Below, piece after piece: positions 7,230-15,242 of a stretch of 41,211 nucleotides of DNA; within the stretch, counting starts at the first letter, position 1, and every line of letters begins with the position of its first letter. Source of the stretch: a bacterium (GTDB lineage: Bacteria; Actinomycetota; Acidimicrobiia; Spongiisociales; ZC4RG35). The DNA lies in NCBI GenBank assembly GCA_024639335.1, contig JAHEIN010000009.1:1-41211 (forward strand), read 5' to 3'. Made by a program: the position numbers and the translations under genes. Below the pieces are notes generated by a model. The model saw only the letters and a list, made by a program, of their open reading frames with translations, did not search any database and was not told the DNA's origin.

Positions 7230-7829
7230 TCAGCTCCCGAGTGAAGCTGTGGTCTCAACTACGGCGACCAGCTGTTCCTCGGTCAGCTCACCGCTGAAGC
7301 GGGCCTGGACGACTCCATCGCCGTCGAGCACCACCCAGAAAGGAAAACCGGAGAGGCCGTAGGCGTTTGCTGCAGTGGTGGCCTGATCGTCGTACATCGT
7401 CTCCACCGGCCAGCCCGCCAGATCGAGCCAAACAGACGGTGGATAGTTGACAGCGACCGGATCCGAGCCCGTCGCGATGGACTGGAACTGCACGCTCACC
7501 TCATTGTTGTTGAGGTAGTCGGCGACTCTCGGGACCTCACGCTGGCAATGTGAGCACCAGTGGGCGAGGAACATGACGATTCGCGCCTCCCCGGGACCAC
7601 CGATCGTGACCGAGTTGCCGGACTCGTCTTCGCCAGAGATCACAGGTGCCTGCATTCCCCGGGCGGGGTCACCCCCTCCTCCGGACTCGAGAGTCGGGAG
7701 GACCTGACCGTCCACCGTCACCTCTCCGAACGCGACGCCCTCTGCGGTCTCCGCACCCGAGAACGCAAAGACGACAGCGAGAACGAGAACGGCAGCGATT
7801 CCGCCGCCGATCAAGAGACCCTTGCTCAT
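7230..7829 (-). CDS. Membrane-anchored TlpA/thioredoxin-like protein
   Basis: The 199-aa protein starts at ATG 7829 with a strong GGAGGAAA site. One N-terminal membrane segment (GLLIGGGIAAVLVLAVVFAF) is followed by a Gly-rich linker and a thioredoxin fold outside the membrane. The redox motif WCSHC (Cys92/Cys95) follows VMFLAH, and the cis-Pro loop is GLSGFPFWVVLD. The start overlaps the DsbB-like stop as ATGA, so the two form an operon. The pair suggests oxidation of exported thiols: the DsbB-like protein recycles this or another DsbA-like partner. A reductive role as in cytochrome maturation cannot be excluded. Confidence 0.88.
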   Translation of the reverse strand: MSKGLLIGGGIAAVLVLAVVFAFSGAETAEGVAFGEVTVDGQVLPTLESGGGGDPARGMQAPVISGEDESGNSVTIGGPGEARIVMFLAHWCSHCQREVPRVADYLNNNEVSVQFQSIATGSDPVAVNYPPSVWLDLAGWPVETMYDDQATTAANAYGLSGFPFWVVLDGDGVVQARFSGELTEEQLVAVVETTASLGS

Positions 7830-8317
7830 GGTTTCCTCCAGAGTTGAACTGATATTGCCGTGGCGATGAATGCCGTCAGCGCCATGGCAGGCGTCGACAC
7901 AAAACCGAGAAAGTCGAGGATACGAGAGGCGCAGGGGTTGTCGAGATCGCAACTGCCGGTGCCGGGCACCCACTGGACGATCAGGTGGTAGACGGCGACC
8001 ATCGAACCCAGAGCTGCCAGACTGACCACTCCGAATCTGATGTCCCGGGCATTCCTCATCATCGCGACAGCGATGAGAATCGGGAGCGGATACATGAAGA
8101 TGCGCTGATACCAGCACAGCTCGCACGGTGCTTGTTCGAACACCTCGGAGAGGGCGAGACTTCCCAACGTCGCTCCGGCCGAGATCACAAGCCCGAAGAC
8201 TGCGGCATGGTCCTTCACGAACGACCGCACGCGCGCAGACGCCACCACACCGATGACGTAGACCACCGTGGCGATCGTCAAGAATCCGACGAGTCGCTCG
8301 AAATCGAACAGTGTCAT
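7826..8317 (-). CDS. DsbB-family disulfide oxidoreductase
   Basis: This 163-aa protein has four predicted membrane helices. The first Cys pair is in APCELCWYQR (Cys65/Cys68), the classic DsbB motif, and the second pair lies in the next external loop, GSCDLDNPCASR (Cys123/Cys129). DsbB proteins pass electrons from a DsbA-like partner to quinone. The downstream gene encodes a WCxxC membrane-anchored thioredoxin-like protein, the probable partner. No strong ribosome binding site is seen before ATG 8317. Confidence 0.9.
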   Translation of the reverse strand: MTLFDFERLVGFLTIATVVYVIGVVASARVRSFVKDHAAVFGLVISAGATLGSLALSEVFEQAPCELCWYQRIFMYPLPILIAVAMMRNARDIRFGVVSLAALGSMVAVYHLIVQWVPGTGSCDLDNPCASRILDFLGFVSTPAMALTAFIATAISVQLWRKP

Positions 8318-8420
8318 GTGCGGGAAAGGCCTTTCTGACAGGGGGGTGCTCGAGATGTCGACGGGCTCAGAACGCCGACGACGAGTCGGCCTGATCCCCC
8401 CAGGCCGATCGAGGCCCGGT

Positions 8421-8455
8421 GGCCGGCAGCTGAGCGCCGATAGCCGACAGCTGGG
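8421..8455. repeat. Degenerate heptamer repeat next to tRNA-Glu
   Basis: Five units in 7-base phase are visible: GGCCGGC, AGCTGAG, CGCCGAT, AGCCGAC, AGCTGGG. They fill the space between the tRNA 3' end and the DsbB-like gene. The similarity among units is modest. Confidence 0.35.
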
Positions 8456-8459
8456 TTCG

Positions 8460-8532
8460 CAGCCCCGACCAGGTTCGAACTGGCGTTTCCGGCTTGAAAG
8501 GCCGGCGTCCTAGACCACTGGACGACGGGGCC
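8460..8532 (-). tRNA. tRNA-Glu (anticodon TTC)
   Basis: Read on the minus strand, the 73 bases fold as a cloverleaf: acceptor GGCCCCG with CGGGGCT (first pair G-U), D arm GTCC/GGAC, anticodon stem CCGGC/GCCGG with loop CTTTCAA, and T arm with loop TTCGAAC. The anticodon TTC is at 8496-8498. No CCA is encoded. It lies 60 bases after gltX on the same strand, so synthetase and substrate tRNA genes are neighbours and may be cotranscribed. Confidence 0.95.
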
Positions 8533-8592
8533 AGGGTGAATTCGGCGTCAGAGTAGCCGCCCTCCCCGAGTTGTCAGATCTGCTGGCCGCGG

Positions 8593-10014
8593 TCAGCCGA
8601 TCCGCTCCACACAATACGCCAGCCGGTTCAGCGTGCGGTCCTTGCCCAAGACCGAGATCGACTCGAACAGCGGAGGGCTCACCTGTGATCCGGTTACGGC
8701 CACCCTGAGCGGCTGGAGGCCCTTCCGCGCCCCGATCTCGAGTTCCTCCAGCATCGAACGCAGCGCCGCCTCCACGGAATCGTGATCGAAGCGGTCGAGC
8801 ACTGCCAGCTTCTCTGAACTGACACGGAGCACGTCGGAAACGCCTTCCTTCTCCATCACCTTTGCCCAGGAGGGCTCGTCGTAGATCACCTCGTCGGTGA
8901 AGAGGAACCCGACCTGTTGACCAGCATCGGAGAAGAACTTCGTCCGTTCCTGGACCACCGGCGCCATTTCGGAGAACTGTGCCCACTCATCGCTGTCCAA
9001 CTCCCGACCCAGACCGGAGACCACATGCGGTCGGACCCGCTCGATGAACTCGCTCTCCGGAAGAGCCCTGATGTACTCGCCGTTCATCCACTCCAGCTTC
9101 GCGGTGTCGAAGACTGCAGGGTTCTTCGACACGTCGGAAAGATCGAAGGCGGCAACCGCCTCTTCCGTGGTGAACACCGTCCGATCACCGTCGATCGACC
9201 AGCCGAGCAGAGAGAGGTAGTTTCGGAAGGCTTCGGGCAGGAATCCCCGATCTCGGAACTCCTTCAAGGATGTCGGGCCGTGGCGTTTCGACAACGGCTT
9301 GCCGTCTGGCCCCATGATCAGAGGAAGGTGGGCGTAGCGAGGTTCGGCGCCGCCGATCGCTCTGGACAGCAGGATGTGCTTGGGGGTCGACGACAGCAGG
9401 TCCTCTCCCCGGATGACGTGGGTTATGGCATGGTCGAGGTCGTCGGTCGTCGAGGCCAGGTGGTAGGTCGGCGTCCCGTTCGATCGGTAGATGACGAAGT
9501 CGTCGATCACTTCCGAGCCGAAGCGCACCTCCCCACGGATGGCATCTTCGAACTCGACAGAAGCATCCTGGGGTACTGAGAAACGAACCACTCCAGCGGT
9601 GGCAGCTCGCGCGGGCCGGCGAATGAAGAAGTTGGGATGCAGTTTTTCCTTCTGCGCTTTCTGGCGAAGGGACTCCAACTCTTCGGTCGAGCGGTCGTCG
9701 TAGTAGGCGTGCCCAGACTCGACCAGCTGCTCGACGACCTCTCGATACCGATCCATGCGGTCAGACTGGCGATATGGCCCGTACTCGCCACCGACGTCGA
9801 CACCTTCGTCCCAGTCGAGACCGAGCCATCGGAAGCCTTCCTTGATCTCGTCTTCGTACTGCTGTTCCGAGCGCTCCCGATCGGTGTCGTCGATCCTGAG
9901 GATGAACACACCGTCGTGGTGGCGAGCGAACATCCAGTTGAAGAGGGCCGCTCTGACATTGCCGACATGGACGAGCCCGGTTGGAGAGGGGGCGATGCGA
10001 ACTCGGACGTTCAC
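8593..10014 (-). CDS. gltX: Glutamyl-tRNA synthetase
   Basis: GltX charges tRNA-Glu with glutamate. The 473-aa protein has the class I signature [19 protein letters not shown] (HIGH equivalent HVGN) near the N-terminus, [31 protein letters not shown] and the KMSKS equivalent PLSKRHG. Length and domain order are normal for a discriminating GluRS. It starts at GTG 10014, overlapping the stop of the FAH-family gene as GTGA. Its cognate tRNA-Glu gene follows directly downstream. Confidence 0.96.
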   Translation of the reverse strand: MNVRVRIAPSPTGLVHVGNVRAALFNWMFARHHDGVFILRIDDTDRERSEQQYEDEIKEGFRWLGLDWDEGVDVGGEYGPYRQSDRMDRYREVVEQLVESGHAYYDDRSTEELESLRQKAQKEKLHPNFFIRRPARAATAGVVRFSVPQDASVEFEDAIRGEVRFGSEVIDDFVIYRSNGTPTYHLASTTDDLDHAITHVIRGEDLLSSTPKHILLSRAIGGAEPRYAHLPLIMGPDGKPLSKRHGPTSLKEFRDRGFLPEAFRNYLSLLGWSIDGDRTVFTTEEAVAAFDLSDVSKNPAVFDTAKLEWMNGEYIRALPESEFIERVRPHVVSGLGRELDSDEWAQFSEMAPVVQERTKFFSDAGQQVGFLFTDEVIYDEPSWAKVMEKEGVSDVLRVSSEKLAVLDRFDHDSVEAALRSMLEELEIGARKGLQPLRVAVTGSQVSPPLFESISVLGKDRTLNRLAYCVERIG

Positions 10015-10769
10015 TTCTTCACCACCCGGTTCAGGAGCGTACCGATCCCATCGATCTCCACTTCCATGGTGTCGCCCGGTTCGACCGGACCGGCTCCGGA
10101 CGGAGTCCCCGTGAAGATCACGTCACCGGGCAACAAGGTCATCACCCCGGTGATGTGCTCGATCAACTCGGCGACGCCGAACACCATGTCGGATGTGAAC
10201 CCACCCTGCCTCACCTCGCCGTTGACGCGGCAGACCACGGAAAGCTTCTCGAGCGGATCCAGCTCGGTCTCGATACCTGGTCCCAGGGGGCAGAAGGTGT
10301 CGAAGCCCTTCGACCTGGTCCACTGCCCGTCTTTTCTCTGCAGGTCGCGAGCTGTCACGTCGTTGCCTGCGGTGTAGCCGAAGATGTACTGCCCGGCGTC
10401 CTCGGCCTTCACGTGTCGAGCGAGCCTCCCGATCACCACCGCAAGCACGGCTTCGTGATGAACCTCTTCGGAGATATCGGGGTACACCACCCTCGACTCG
10501 GGTCCGACGACCGACGTGGCAGGCTTGAGGGAGAAGACCGGCTCCTCGGAGCTGCCACCGATCTCGTCGGCGGGTTCTGCGTAGTTCTTCGCAACGCACA
10601 CCACTTTCGACGGCAGCACCGGAGCAAGCAACTGGACTGCGTCCCACGGCACCAGCGTCTCTGTCGCTTCCCACGCCACGAATGGCGAGCCGTTGTAGAG
10701 CGTGACCCCTGCCGCCTCGGCGAGGCCGTAGGCGATGTCGTCTCCGGATCTGAATCGAACGATCTTCAT
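10011..10769 (-). CDS. Fumarylacetoacetate hydrolase (FAH) family protein
   Basis: The 252-aa protein matches the short FAHD-type enzymes that act on 2-keto acids or oxaloacetate-like compounds. It shows [59 protein letters not shown] and [19 protein letters not shown]. The metal site usually has E-x-E in a sequence like H-x-E-G-E-L-A; here it reads HHEAVLA, so the second Glu is Val108 while Glu106 and Asp137 remain. Activity or metal binding may differ. In actinobacteria such a gene is often found next to gltX, as here. A TAGCGT box lies 9 bases before ATG 10769. Confidence 0.9.
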   Translation of the reverse strand: MKIVRFRSGDDIAYGLAEAAGVTLYNGSPFVAWEATETLVPWDAVQLLAPVLPSKVVCVAKNYAEPADEIGGSSEEPVFSLKPATSVVGPESRVVYPDISEEVHHEAVLAVVIGRLARHVKAEDAGQYIFGYTAGNDVTARDLQRKDGQWTRSKGFDTFCPLGPGIETELDPLEKLSVVCRVNGEVRQGGFTSDMVFGVAELIEHITGVMTLLPGDVIFTGTPSGAGPVEPGDTMEVEIDGIGTLLNRVVKK

Positions 10770-10821
10770 CGGCCGAGAACGCTAGTGGCTCGGGGAGGAC
10801 AGCCCTCAGCGGCGAGAACCG

Positions 10822-11358
10822 TCACGGGTAGTACTCGTCTGATTCGAACATCGAGTCCGGGTACGGCGAAACTACACCCTCCACCGCTTTGGTGAAGTGC
10901 TCGACCCCGACGGCGATGAAGAGCCCTGCCACCTCGACCAACACCGTCCCGTCGGGTGCGAAACCGGCGCCCTCGACCGACAGCTTCCGGCCTTCGACGG
11001 CGGTCAGCCAGGCCTCGGACCTGATCGTCACGCCGAGCGGGATCGGATGGCGATAGTTGACCTCGAGCTTTGCCGTCACGGCCGGCCGTTGGTGCATCAT
11101 CGACACGAAGCCGAGCAGATCGTCGAAGAGTGCCGCCACCGCCCCGCCATGGGCGAGGCCGGGACCTCCCTCGAACCTGGGGTGAAACGCCATCTCGGCG
11201 GTGACCCGGTCGCGGGTGTAGATCGGCTCGATCCCGAGCTTGTGTGGATTCTCCGGACCGCACCCGAAGCAGGTAGCGAGGTGGTGGGATGGAATCGAGG
11301 CGAGATCGGCGGTCTCGGTGACCGGCATCGCCGCACCAGTGATGAAGCGGAAGCTCAC
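10822..11358 (-). CDS. PaaI/YbgC-type hotdog-fold thioesterase
   Basis: The 178-aa protein contains CFGCGPENPHKLGIE, then GGPGLAHGGAVAALFDDLLG, a hotdog thioesterase signature with the central helix, and VNYRHPIPLG. Members hydrolyse acyl-CoA thioesters; the substrate is unknown. GTG at 11358 is chosen because it overlaps the upstream stop as GTGA; an in-frame ATG at 11328 would remove ten residues. It lies 52 bases upstream of the FAH-family gene on the same strand. Confidence 0.85.
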   Translation of the reverse strand: MSFRFITGAAMPVTETADLASIPSHHLATCFGCGPENPHKLGIEPIYTRDRVTAEMAFHPRFEGGPGLAHGGAVAALFDDLLGFVSMMHQRPAVTAKLEVNYRHPIPLGVTIRSEAWLTAVEGRKLSVEGAGFAPDGTVLVEVAGLFIAVGVEHFTKAVEGVVSPYPDSMFESDEYYP

Positions 11359-11837
11359 GCCCGCAGTTTGAGAATCGAGCGAGCCCTGTCGGGCCCCTCT
11401 TTGAGCAGCTCCCGGTCGACCTCGGAAACGGCTGTCCTGCCCTTGGGCTTGTCATGGGCGATGGCATGCACCCAGTGCTCTCGCCGCTCATGCACCCAGT
11501 CGGGCACGTCGACCCCGACCCCGCACAACACCTTGGCCACCTCGAGATCTTCTCGAGTCGGAGCGCGGCCGAACGCCGATGCCCGGACGATCATGAGAGC
11601 GGACAGGACGGCCTCGAGCTCCGGCGTGCTGTCGGCGATGCCCGCTCGTCCGATCAACGTCTTCGCGAACCCCGCATCGGGCCCCGGTGTGCCGAACCCT
11701 TCGCCTGACGGCATGTCTGTCGGCGTCGTGATCACGCCGGGACGGCTACTCGGAGACCATCGTCGAGCGGTGCCGGGAGACGGCACCGAACGCGGGCGGT
11801 CGGAGAGGTCGTGTTCGATGTTCGGCTGTTGCGCCAT
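11355..11837 (-). CDS. Conserved-looking hypothetical protein
   Basis: I do not recognise a named domain. With ATG 11837 the protein has 160 aa; in-frame ATGs at 11846 and 11855 are alternatives. The N-terminal third is Pro/Ser/Thr-rich, followed by GEGFGTPGPDAGFAKTL and a helical part rich in Arg and Glu (LEAVLSALMIVRASAFGR). It heads the minus-strand run with the thioesterase, FAH-family protein and gltX, overlapping the thioesterase start as GTGA. Coding is supported by the overlap and high third-position GC. Confidence 0.7.
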   Translation of the reverse strand: MAQQPNIEHDLSDRPRSVPSPGTARRWSPSSRPGVITTPTDMPSGEGFGTPGPDAGFAKTLIGRAGIADSTPELEAVLSALMIVRASAFGRAPTREDLEVAKVLCGVGVDVPDWVHERREHWVHAIAHDKPKGRTAVSEVDRELLKEGPDRARSILKLRA

Positions 11838-11876
11838 GGGCGGCATTCTATGCACACGATCACGAGGCTCCGATCG

Positions 11877-12347
11877 TCAGCCGATCGAAGCTTGCACGGC
11901 CCAGCCTGCGGCCAAGCCGTAGAGACCGGCCACGAGATCGTCTGCAGTGATCCCGACTCCCCCGCCGAACGCTTCGGCCTGCGCCACACCGGGGAACCAC
12001 CGCTTGAAGATGTCGGCAAGACGGAACACGACCCACGCGACTGCGGCGGCAGGCAGGCCGAGACCGATCGTTGCCAGGAGAACGCCTGCGGCCTCGTCGA
12101 CGACCACCCAACCCGGATCGCCAGGCTTGGTGCCGTCTTTCTCATCGACGAAACCGGCGCTGGACACCACCGACGCTGTCGCAACGATCACGACACCCAG
12201 AATCTGCGCCCAGACTCCGATCGAGGCAAGGGCCCAGACGAACGGGAGCGTGAACAGTGCGCCGACGGTCCCGGACCCTGCGTCGGACCCTCGAAGCCTC
12301 CGGAGGATGAGACCGGTTCCGAACCACGAAGCGACGAAGCGATGCAC
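11877..12347 (-). CDS. pgpA: Phosphatidylglycerophosphatase A
   Basis: PgpA dephosphorylates phosphatidylglycerol phosphate to phosphatidylglycerol in the membrane. The 156-aa protein has a short N-terminal tail, FGTGLI, membrane helices, the motif GDPGWVVVDEAAGVLLA, FRLADIFKRWFPG and the C-terminal AFGGGVGITADDLVAGLYG, all typical of the family. The start is GTG 12347; an in-phase TAGCTT box lies 6 bases upstream, suggesting a leaderless transcript. It is transcribed divergently from the S9 peptidase gene. Confidence 0.92.
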   Translation of the reverse strand: MHRFVASWFGTGLILRRLRGSDAGSGTVGALFTLPFVWALASIGVWAQILGVVIVATASVVSSAGFVDEKDGTKPGDPGWVVVDEAAGVLLATIGLGLPAAAVAWVVFRLADIFKRWFPGVAQAEAFGGGVGITADDLVAGLYGLAAGWAVQASIG

Positions 12348-12353
12348 AACGGC

Positions 12354-12359
12354 AAGCTA
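12354..12359 (-). promoter_or_regulatory. Candidate -10 box of leaderless pgpA
   Basis: TAGCTT on the minus strand ends 6 bases before the GTG start at 12347. No ribosome binding site lies between. Confidence 0.4.
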
Positions 12360-12387
12360 CCTGATCGCCAGTCGTCGCTGCGACCCC

Positions 12388-12393
12388 TAACGT
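12388..12393 (+). promoter_or_regulatory. Candidate -10 box of the leaderless S9 peptidase gene
   Basis: TAACGT ends 7 bases before ATG 12401, with no Shine-Dalgarno sequence between. Confidence 0.4.
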
Positions 12394-12400
12394 CTGGCCG

Positions 12401-14284
12401 ATGAATCCAGAAGACCTGAACGGCCTGACCACCCCGCTGACACCTGCTGTGCACCCGAGCGGCGACCGGGTGGCCTACGTGCAGTCGATCATCGAGACAG
12501 GCGAGGACCGTTATCACCGCACCATCTGGGTCGGTGATGCAGATGAATCGGTCCAGTTCACCGCGGGGCCTGGCGACACTTCGCCCAAGTGGTCGCCGGA
12601 CGGAGCCCATCTGGCCTTTCTTCGAGCGGTCGACGACATCCCACAACTGGCGGTGATCCCGGCCGATGGCGGAGAAGCCGAGGTGATCACCGAATTCGAT
12701 CTCGGGGTCGAATCGTTCGAATGGTCACCCGATGGCTCGACGCTGGCAGCGTCGGCAACCATCTATGTCGAGGAATGGTCGGAGGTCAGCGATGACGAGC
12801 GAGCGAGAAAGCCGAGACGCCTCACGGAGGTCCCGTACAGGTTCGATGACACCGGCTGGCTCCATGACCGCAAGTCCCATATCTGGCTCGTTGATCCATT
12901 CGGTTCAGACGAGCCGAGCTGCCTCACGCCCGGTGACCGAGACGAGACACTCCCCGTCTGGCATCCCGATGGCGCAAGTGTTGCCTATCTCACGAACCTC
13001 CGCGAAGACCGGAGTCTGGATTTCGGGGCTTCGGTCATGTCGGTCGACATCGAGTCTGGGACGAGCACCGAGCTGGTGCCGCACGGCGAGTGGGTGCTCG
13101 CTCGCTTCTCCCCCGATGGGAAGTTGCACCTCGTCGGCGACCCCGAGACCGAATGGCCGGCGCTGGCCACACTCTGGCGGCTGGACGACGGTCGGCTCAC
13201 GCCCCTGACATCGCATCTCGATCGCTCCTCGGCGTCTCTTGCGATCGGCAGCCCATACATCGAGTTCGACGGTGGCCTGGCGTACGTGATGCACGAGGAC
13301 GCCGGCACCGGCGGCGTCGTGGCAGTCCATGCCGATGGAACGGTGGACCATGTGATCTCGGGACCTGAGGTCGTCTCGGACTTCTCGATCGCCAGAGGCG
13401 TGATGGCATACGTCTCGAAGACGACCACCGATCCCGGCACGCTCTTCTTCGTAGCCGGAGACGGCGACGGGGAGGCGGTGGCGCACTCGAGCGAGCTCGA
13501 CGTCATCGAGCCTCACCACTTCACGACGATCTCGGAAGGGTTCGAGGTCGATGTCTGGGTCTACCTTCCACCGGGGGAAGGGCAGGTACCTGTGCTGCTG
13601 AACATCCACGGCGGGCCGGCCAGCCAGTACGGATTCGGTTTCCTCGACGAGTTCCAGGTCTACGCTGCGGCGGGATATGGCGTTGTCGCCTGCAATCCGC
13701 GAGGCTCTTCTGGTCGTGGAGACACGTTCCTGAAAGCGGTCGTGCGCGACGGCTGGGGGGTCGTCGATGTCGCAGACGTGAACGCCGCCCTCGGCGCCGC
13801 CCTCGAGCGCAACCCGCGGCTCGATCCCGAACGAATGGGCATCATGGGCGGCTCGTACGGCGGCTTCCTGACCTCGTGGATCATCGGAACAGACCATCGC
13901 TGGAGGAGTGCCATCGTCGAACGCGGGCTCCTCTCGTTCAACAGTTTCGCCGGCACATCGGATATCGGCGGGAGCTTCCCTCGCTACTACTCGGGGGCGG
14001 ACCACGGTGACCCCGAGGCAGAGCGGATCTGGTCTGAGAAGAGCCCGCTGACTCGGGCTGGGGACACGACGACTCCAACGCTGGTGCTGCATGCCGAGAA
14101 CGACTTCCGCTGCCCCATCGAACAGGCCGAGCGCTACTTCATGGCGCTGCTCAAGGCCGGAGTCGAGACGGAGTTCGTGCGCTTCCCGGGCGAGGGTCAC
14201 GAGATGAGCCGCAGCGGCAAGCCGAGCCACCGGGTCGAACGCTTCCACGCCATCCTCGACTGGCATGAACGCCACCTGGTGTGA
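12401..14284 (+). CDS. S9 family prolyl oligopeptidase / acylaminoacyl-peptidase-like serine peptidase
   Basis: The 627-aa protein has an N-terminal beta-propeller with TolB-like repeats (HPSGDRVAYV, KWSPDGAHLAF, EWSPDGSTLAA, PVWHPDGASVAYL) and a C-terminal alpha/beta-hydrolase from about residue 380. The oxyanion segment is LLNIHGGPASQYG. The triad is Ser485 in MGGSYGGF, Asp568 in HAENDFRCP and His600 in GEGHEMSR. There is no signal peptide, so it is cytoplasmic and probably degrades short or N-acylated peptides. It stands as a single gene, convergent with the methyltransferase. Confidence 0.92.
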   Translation: MNPEDLNGLTTPLTPAVHPSGDRVAYVQSIIETGEDRYHRTIWVGDADESVQFTAGPGDTSPKWSPDGAHLAFLRAVDDIPQLAVIPADGGEAEVITEFDLGVESFEWSPDGSTLAASATIYVEEWSEVSDDERARKPRRLTEVPYRFDDTGWLHDRKSHIWLVDPFGSDEPSCLTPGDRDETLPVWHPDGASVAYLTNLREDRSLDFGASVMSVDIESGTSTELVPHGEWVLARFSPDGKLHLVGDPETEWPALATLWRLDDGRLTPLTSHLDRSSASLAIGSPYIEFDGGLAYVMHEDAGTGGVVAVHADGTVDHVISGPEVVSDFSIARGVMAYVSKTTTDPGTLFFVAGDGDGEAVAHSSELDVIEPHHFTTISEGFEVDVWVYLPPGEGQVPVLLNIHGGPASQYGFGFLDEFQVYAAAGYGVVACNPRGSSGRGDTFLKAVVRDGWGVVDVADVNAALGAALERNPRLDPERMGIMGGSYGGFLTSWIIGTDHRWRSAIVERGLLSFNSFAGTSDIGGSFPRYYSGADHGDPEAERIWSEKSPLTRAGDTTTPTLVLHAENDFRCPIEQAERYFMALLKAGVETEFVRFPGEGHEMSRSGKPSHRVERFHAILDWHERHLV

Positions 14285-14287
14285 CCT

Positions 14288-14390
14288 CTCAACCCAGGGT
14301 TCACGCGCGCCATAGTGGCGCGCTCCAGGTCACGGTGAATGAAGCGTGACTCCGAACGCGCCATATTCGCACTCCTCAACCCTGGGTTCA
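14288..14390. repeat. Nested palindromic (REP-like) element between convergent genes
   Basis: CTCAACCC-A-GGGTTCA (14288-14303) and CTCAACCC-T-GGGTTCA (14375-14390) bound the element; each contains the 5-bp inverted repeat AACCC/GGGTT, and the two copies are reverse complements at the central base. Inside, GCGCGCC-ATAGT-GGCGCGC forms a hairpin, and GGCGCG with GGTCACG can pair with CGTGAC and CGCGCC further right. The element fills the gap between the S9 peptidase and methyltransferase stops, so it may act as a two-way terminator. Confidence 0.65.
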
Positions 14391-14396
14391 GTGAGT

Positions 14397-15176
14397 TCAG
14401 CGGCGCTTGCGGAGCTTCCAGATGTGCTCGCTCGGCCACTGCTTGGCCCATTCGGCGGGCACTCCGGCCCGATCGCGCTCCACATCCTCTGGCGCCTGGA
14501 CTTCGATCAGATCCACGATCTCCAAACCTGTGTCGTTGAACAAACGAATCCAGCCCGAGAACGTCAAGTTGAACTCGATGCCGCCGGGGTCGTCGACCGC
14601 GTCACGCCAGTCCTGGCGATAGATGTCGAAGTACGAAATCTCGAGCGTCCGGCTCACGGGGAATGAGCCGTCTGGCGGCCAGCACATCGCAAGGACGATG
14701 TGGTTGCCCAGGAAGTGCAGCGCTGCCCCCGGTTTGAGCAGCCGGTGGGCCTCCGGGATCCACTTGTAGGGATCTGCCCAGATGGAGGCGCCGTATTCGC
14801 TGACGGCGAAGTCGTAGGAGCCATCCGGCTTGGGGACGGTCTCGGCATTTCCGTGGATCAACTCGAGCTCGATGCCGTGCTCGTCGGCGAGGCGTCTTGC
14901 AGTGGCAAGTTGCTTGGCGGAGTTGTCGATCGCAGTCACCGTCGCTCCGCGCCGTGCCATCCACGCAGACACGTAGCCAGTTCCGCACCCCAGCTCGATT
15001 GCCTGCATCCCCGACATGTCCTCGGGAAGCATGCCGATCTCGGCTTCGGGAATGCCCCACTCTCCCCATGTCGGGGCGTCGCGGGCCCACGCCCGCTCCC
15101 CCATCTCGACCCACTGGTCGGCCATGTCGTCCCAGTACTCCCGATTGGCCGCAACGTGTTCAGGTAGTTCGCTCAT
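14397..15176 (-). CDS. SAM-dependent class I methyltransferase
   Basis: The 259-aa protein has motif I IELGCGTGYVSAWMARRGA, an acidic residue after beta-2 (VTAIDNSAKQL), and YDFAVSEYGASIWADP with HRLLKPGAALHFLG. These are Rossmann-type methyltransferase features. The C-terminal part (YFDIYRQDWRD, FSGWIRLFNDTGLEIVDLIE) resembles small-molecule or ubiquinone-type methyltransferases; no substrate can be named. A TACCGT box 6 bases before ATG 15176 suggests its own leaderless promoter. Confidence 0.88.
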   Translation of the reverse strand: MSELPEHVAANREYWDDMADQWVEMGERAWARDAPTWGEWGIPEAEIGMLPEDMSGMQAIELGCGTGYVSAWMARRGATVTAIDNSAKQLATARRLADEHGIELELIHGNAETVPKPDGSYDFAVSEYGASIWADPYKWIPEAHRLLKPGAALHFLGNHIVLAMCWPPDGSFPVSRTLEISYFDIYRQDWRDAVDDPGGIEFNLTFSGWIRLFNDTGLEIVDLIEVQAPEDVERDRAGVPAEWAKQWPSEHIWKLRKRR

Positions 15177-15182
15177 GGCCGG

Positions 15183-15188
15183 ACGGTA
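15183..15188 (-). promoter_or_regulatory. Candidate -10 box of the leaderless methyltransferase gene
   Basis: TACCGT on the minus strand ends 6 bases before ATG 15176. Confidence 0.4.
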
Positions 15189-15193
15189 CCCCC

Positions 15194-15242
15194 GTTCTTG
15201 TGACGTTTACACGCCTATTTCGTGGGTTTGCGTCACAAGAAC
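15194..15242 (-). terminator. 12-bp inverted repeat at the serA 3' end
   Basis: GTTCTTGTGACG (15194-15205) and its exact complement (15231-15242) are separated by 25 bases. The right arm includes the last two sense codons and the TGA of serA. The repeat can serve as serA terminator, or as a binding site just upstream of the methyltransferase promoter. The long loop makes the terminator role less certain. Confidence 0.5.

Noticed and set aside
12905-14275. Antisense open frame of 456 codons opposite the S9 peptidase
   Set aside because: Shadow of high third-position GC; the plus-strand gene has a full catalytic triad and propeller repeats.
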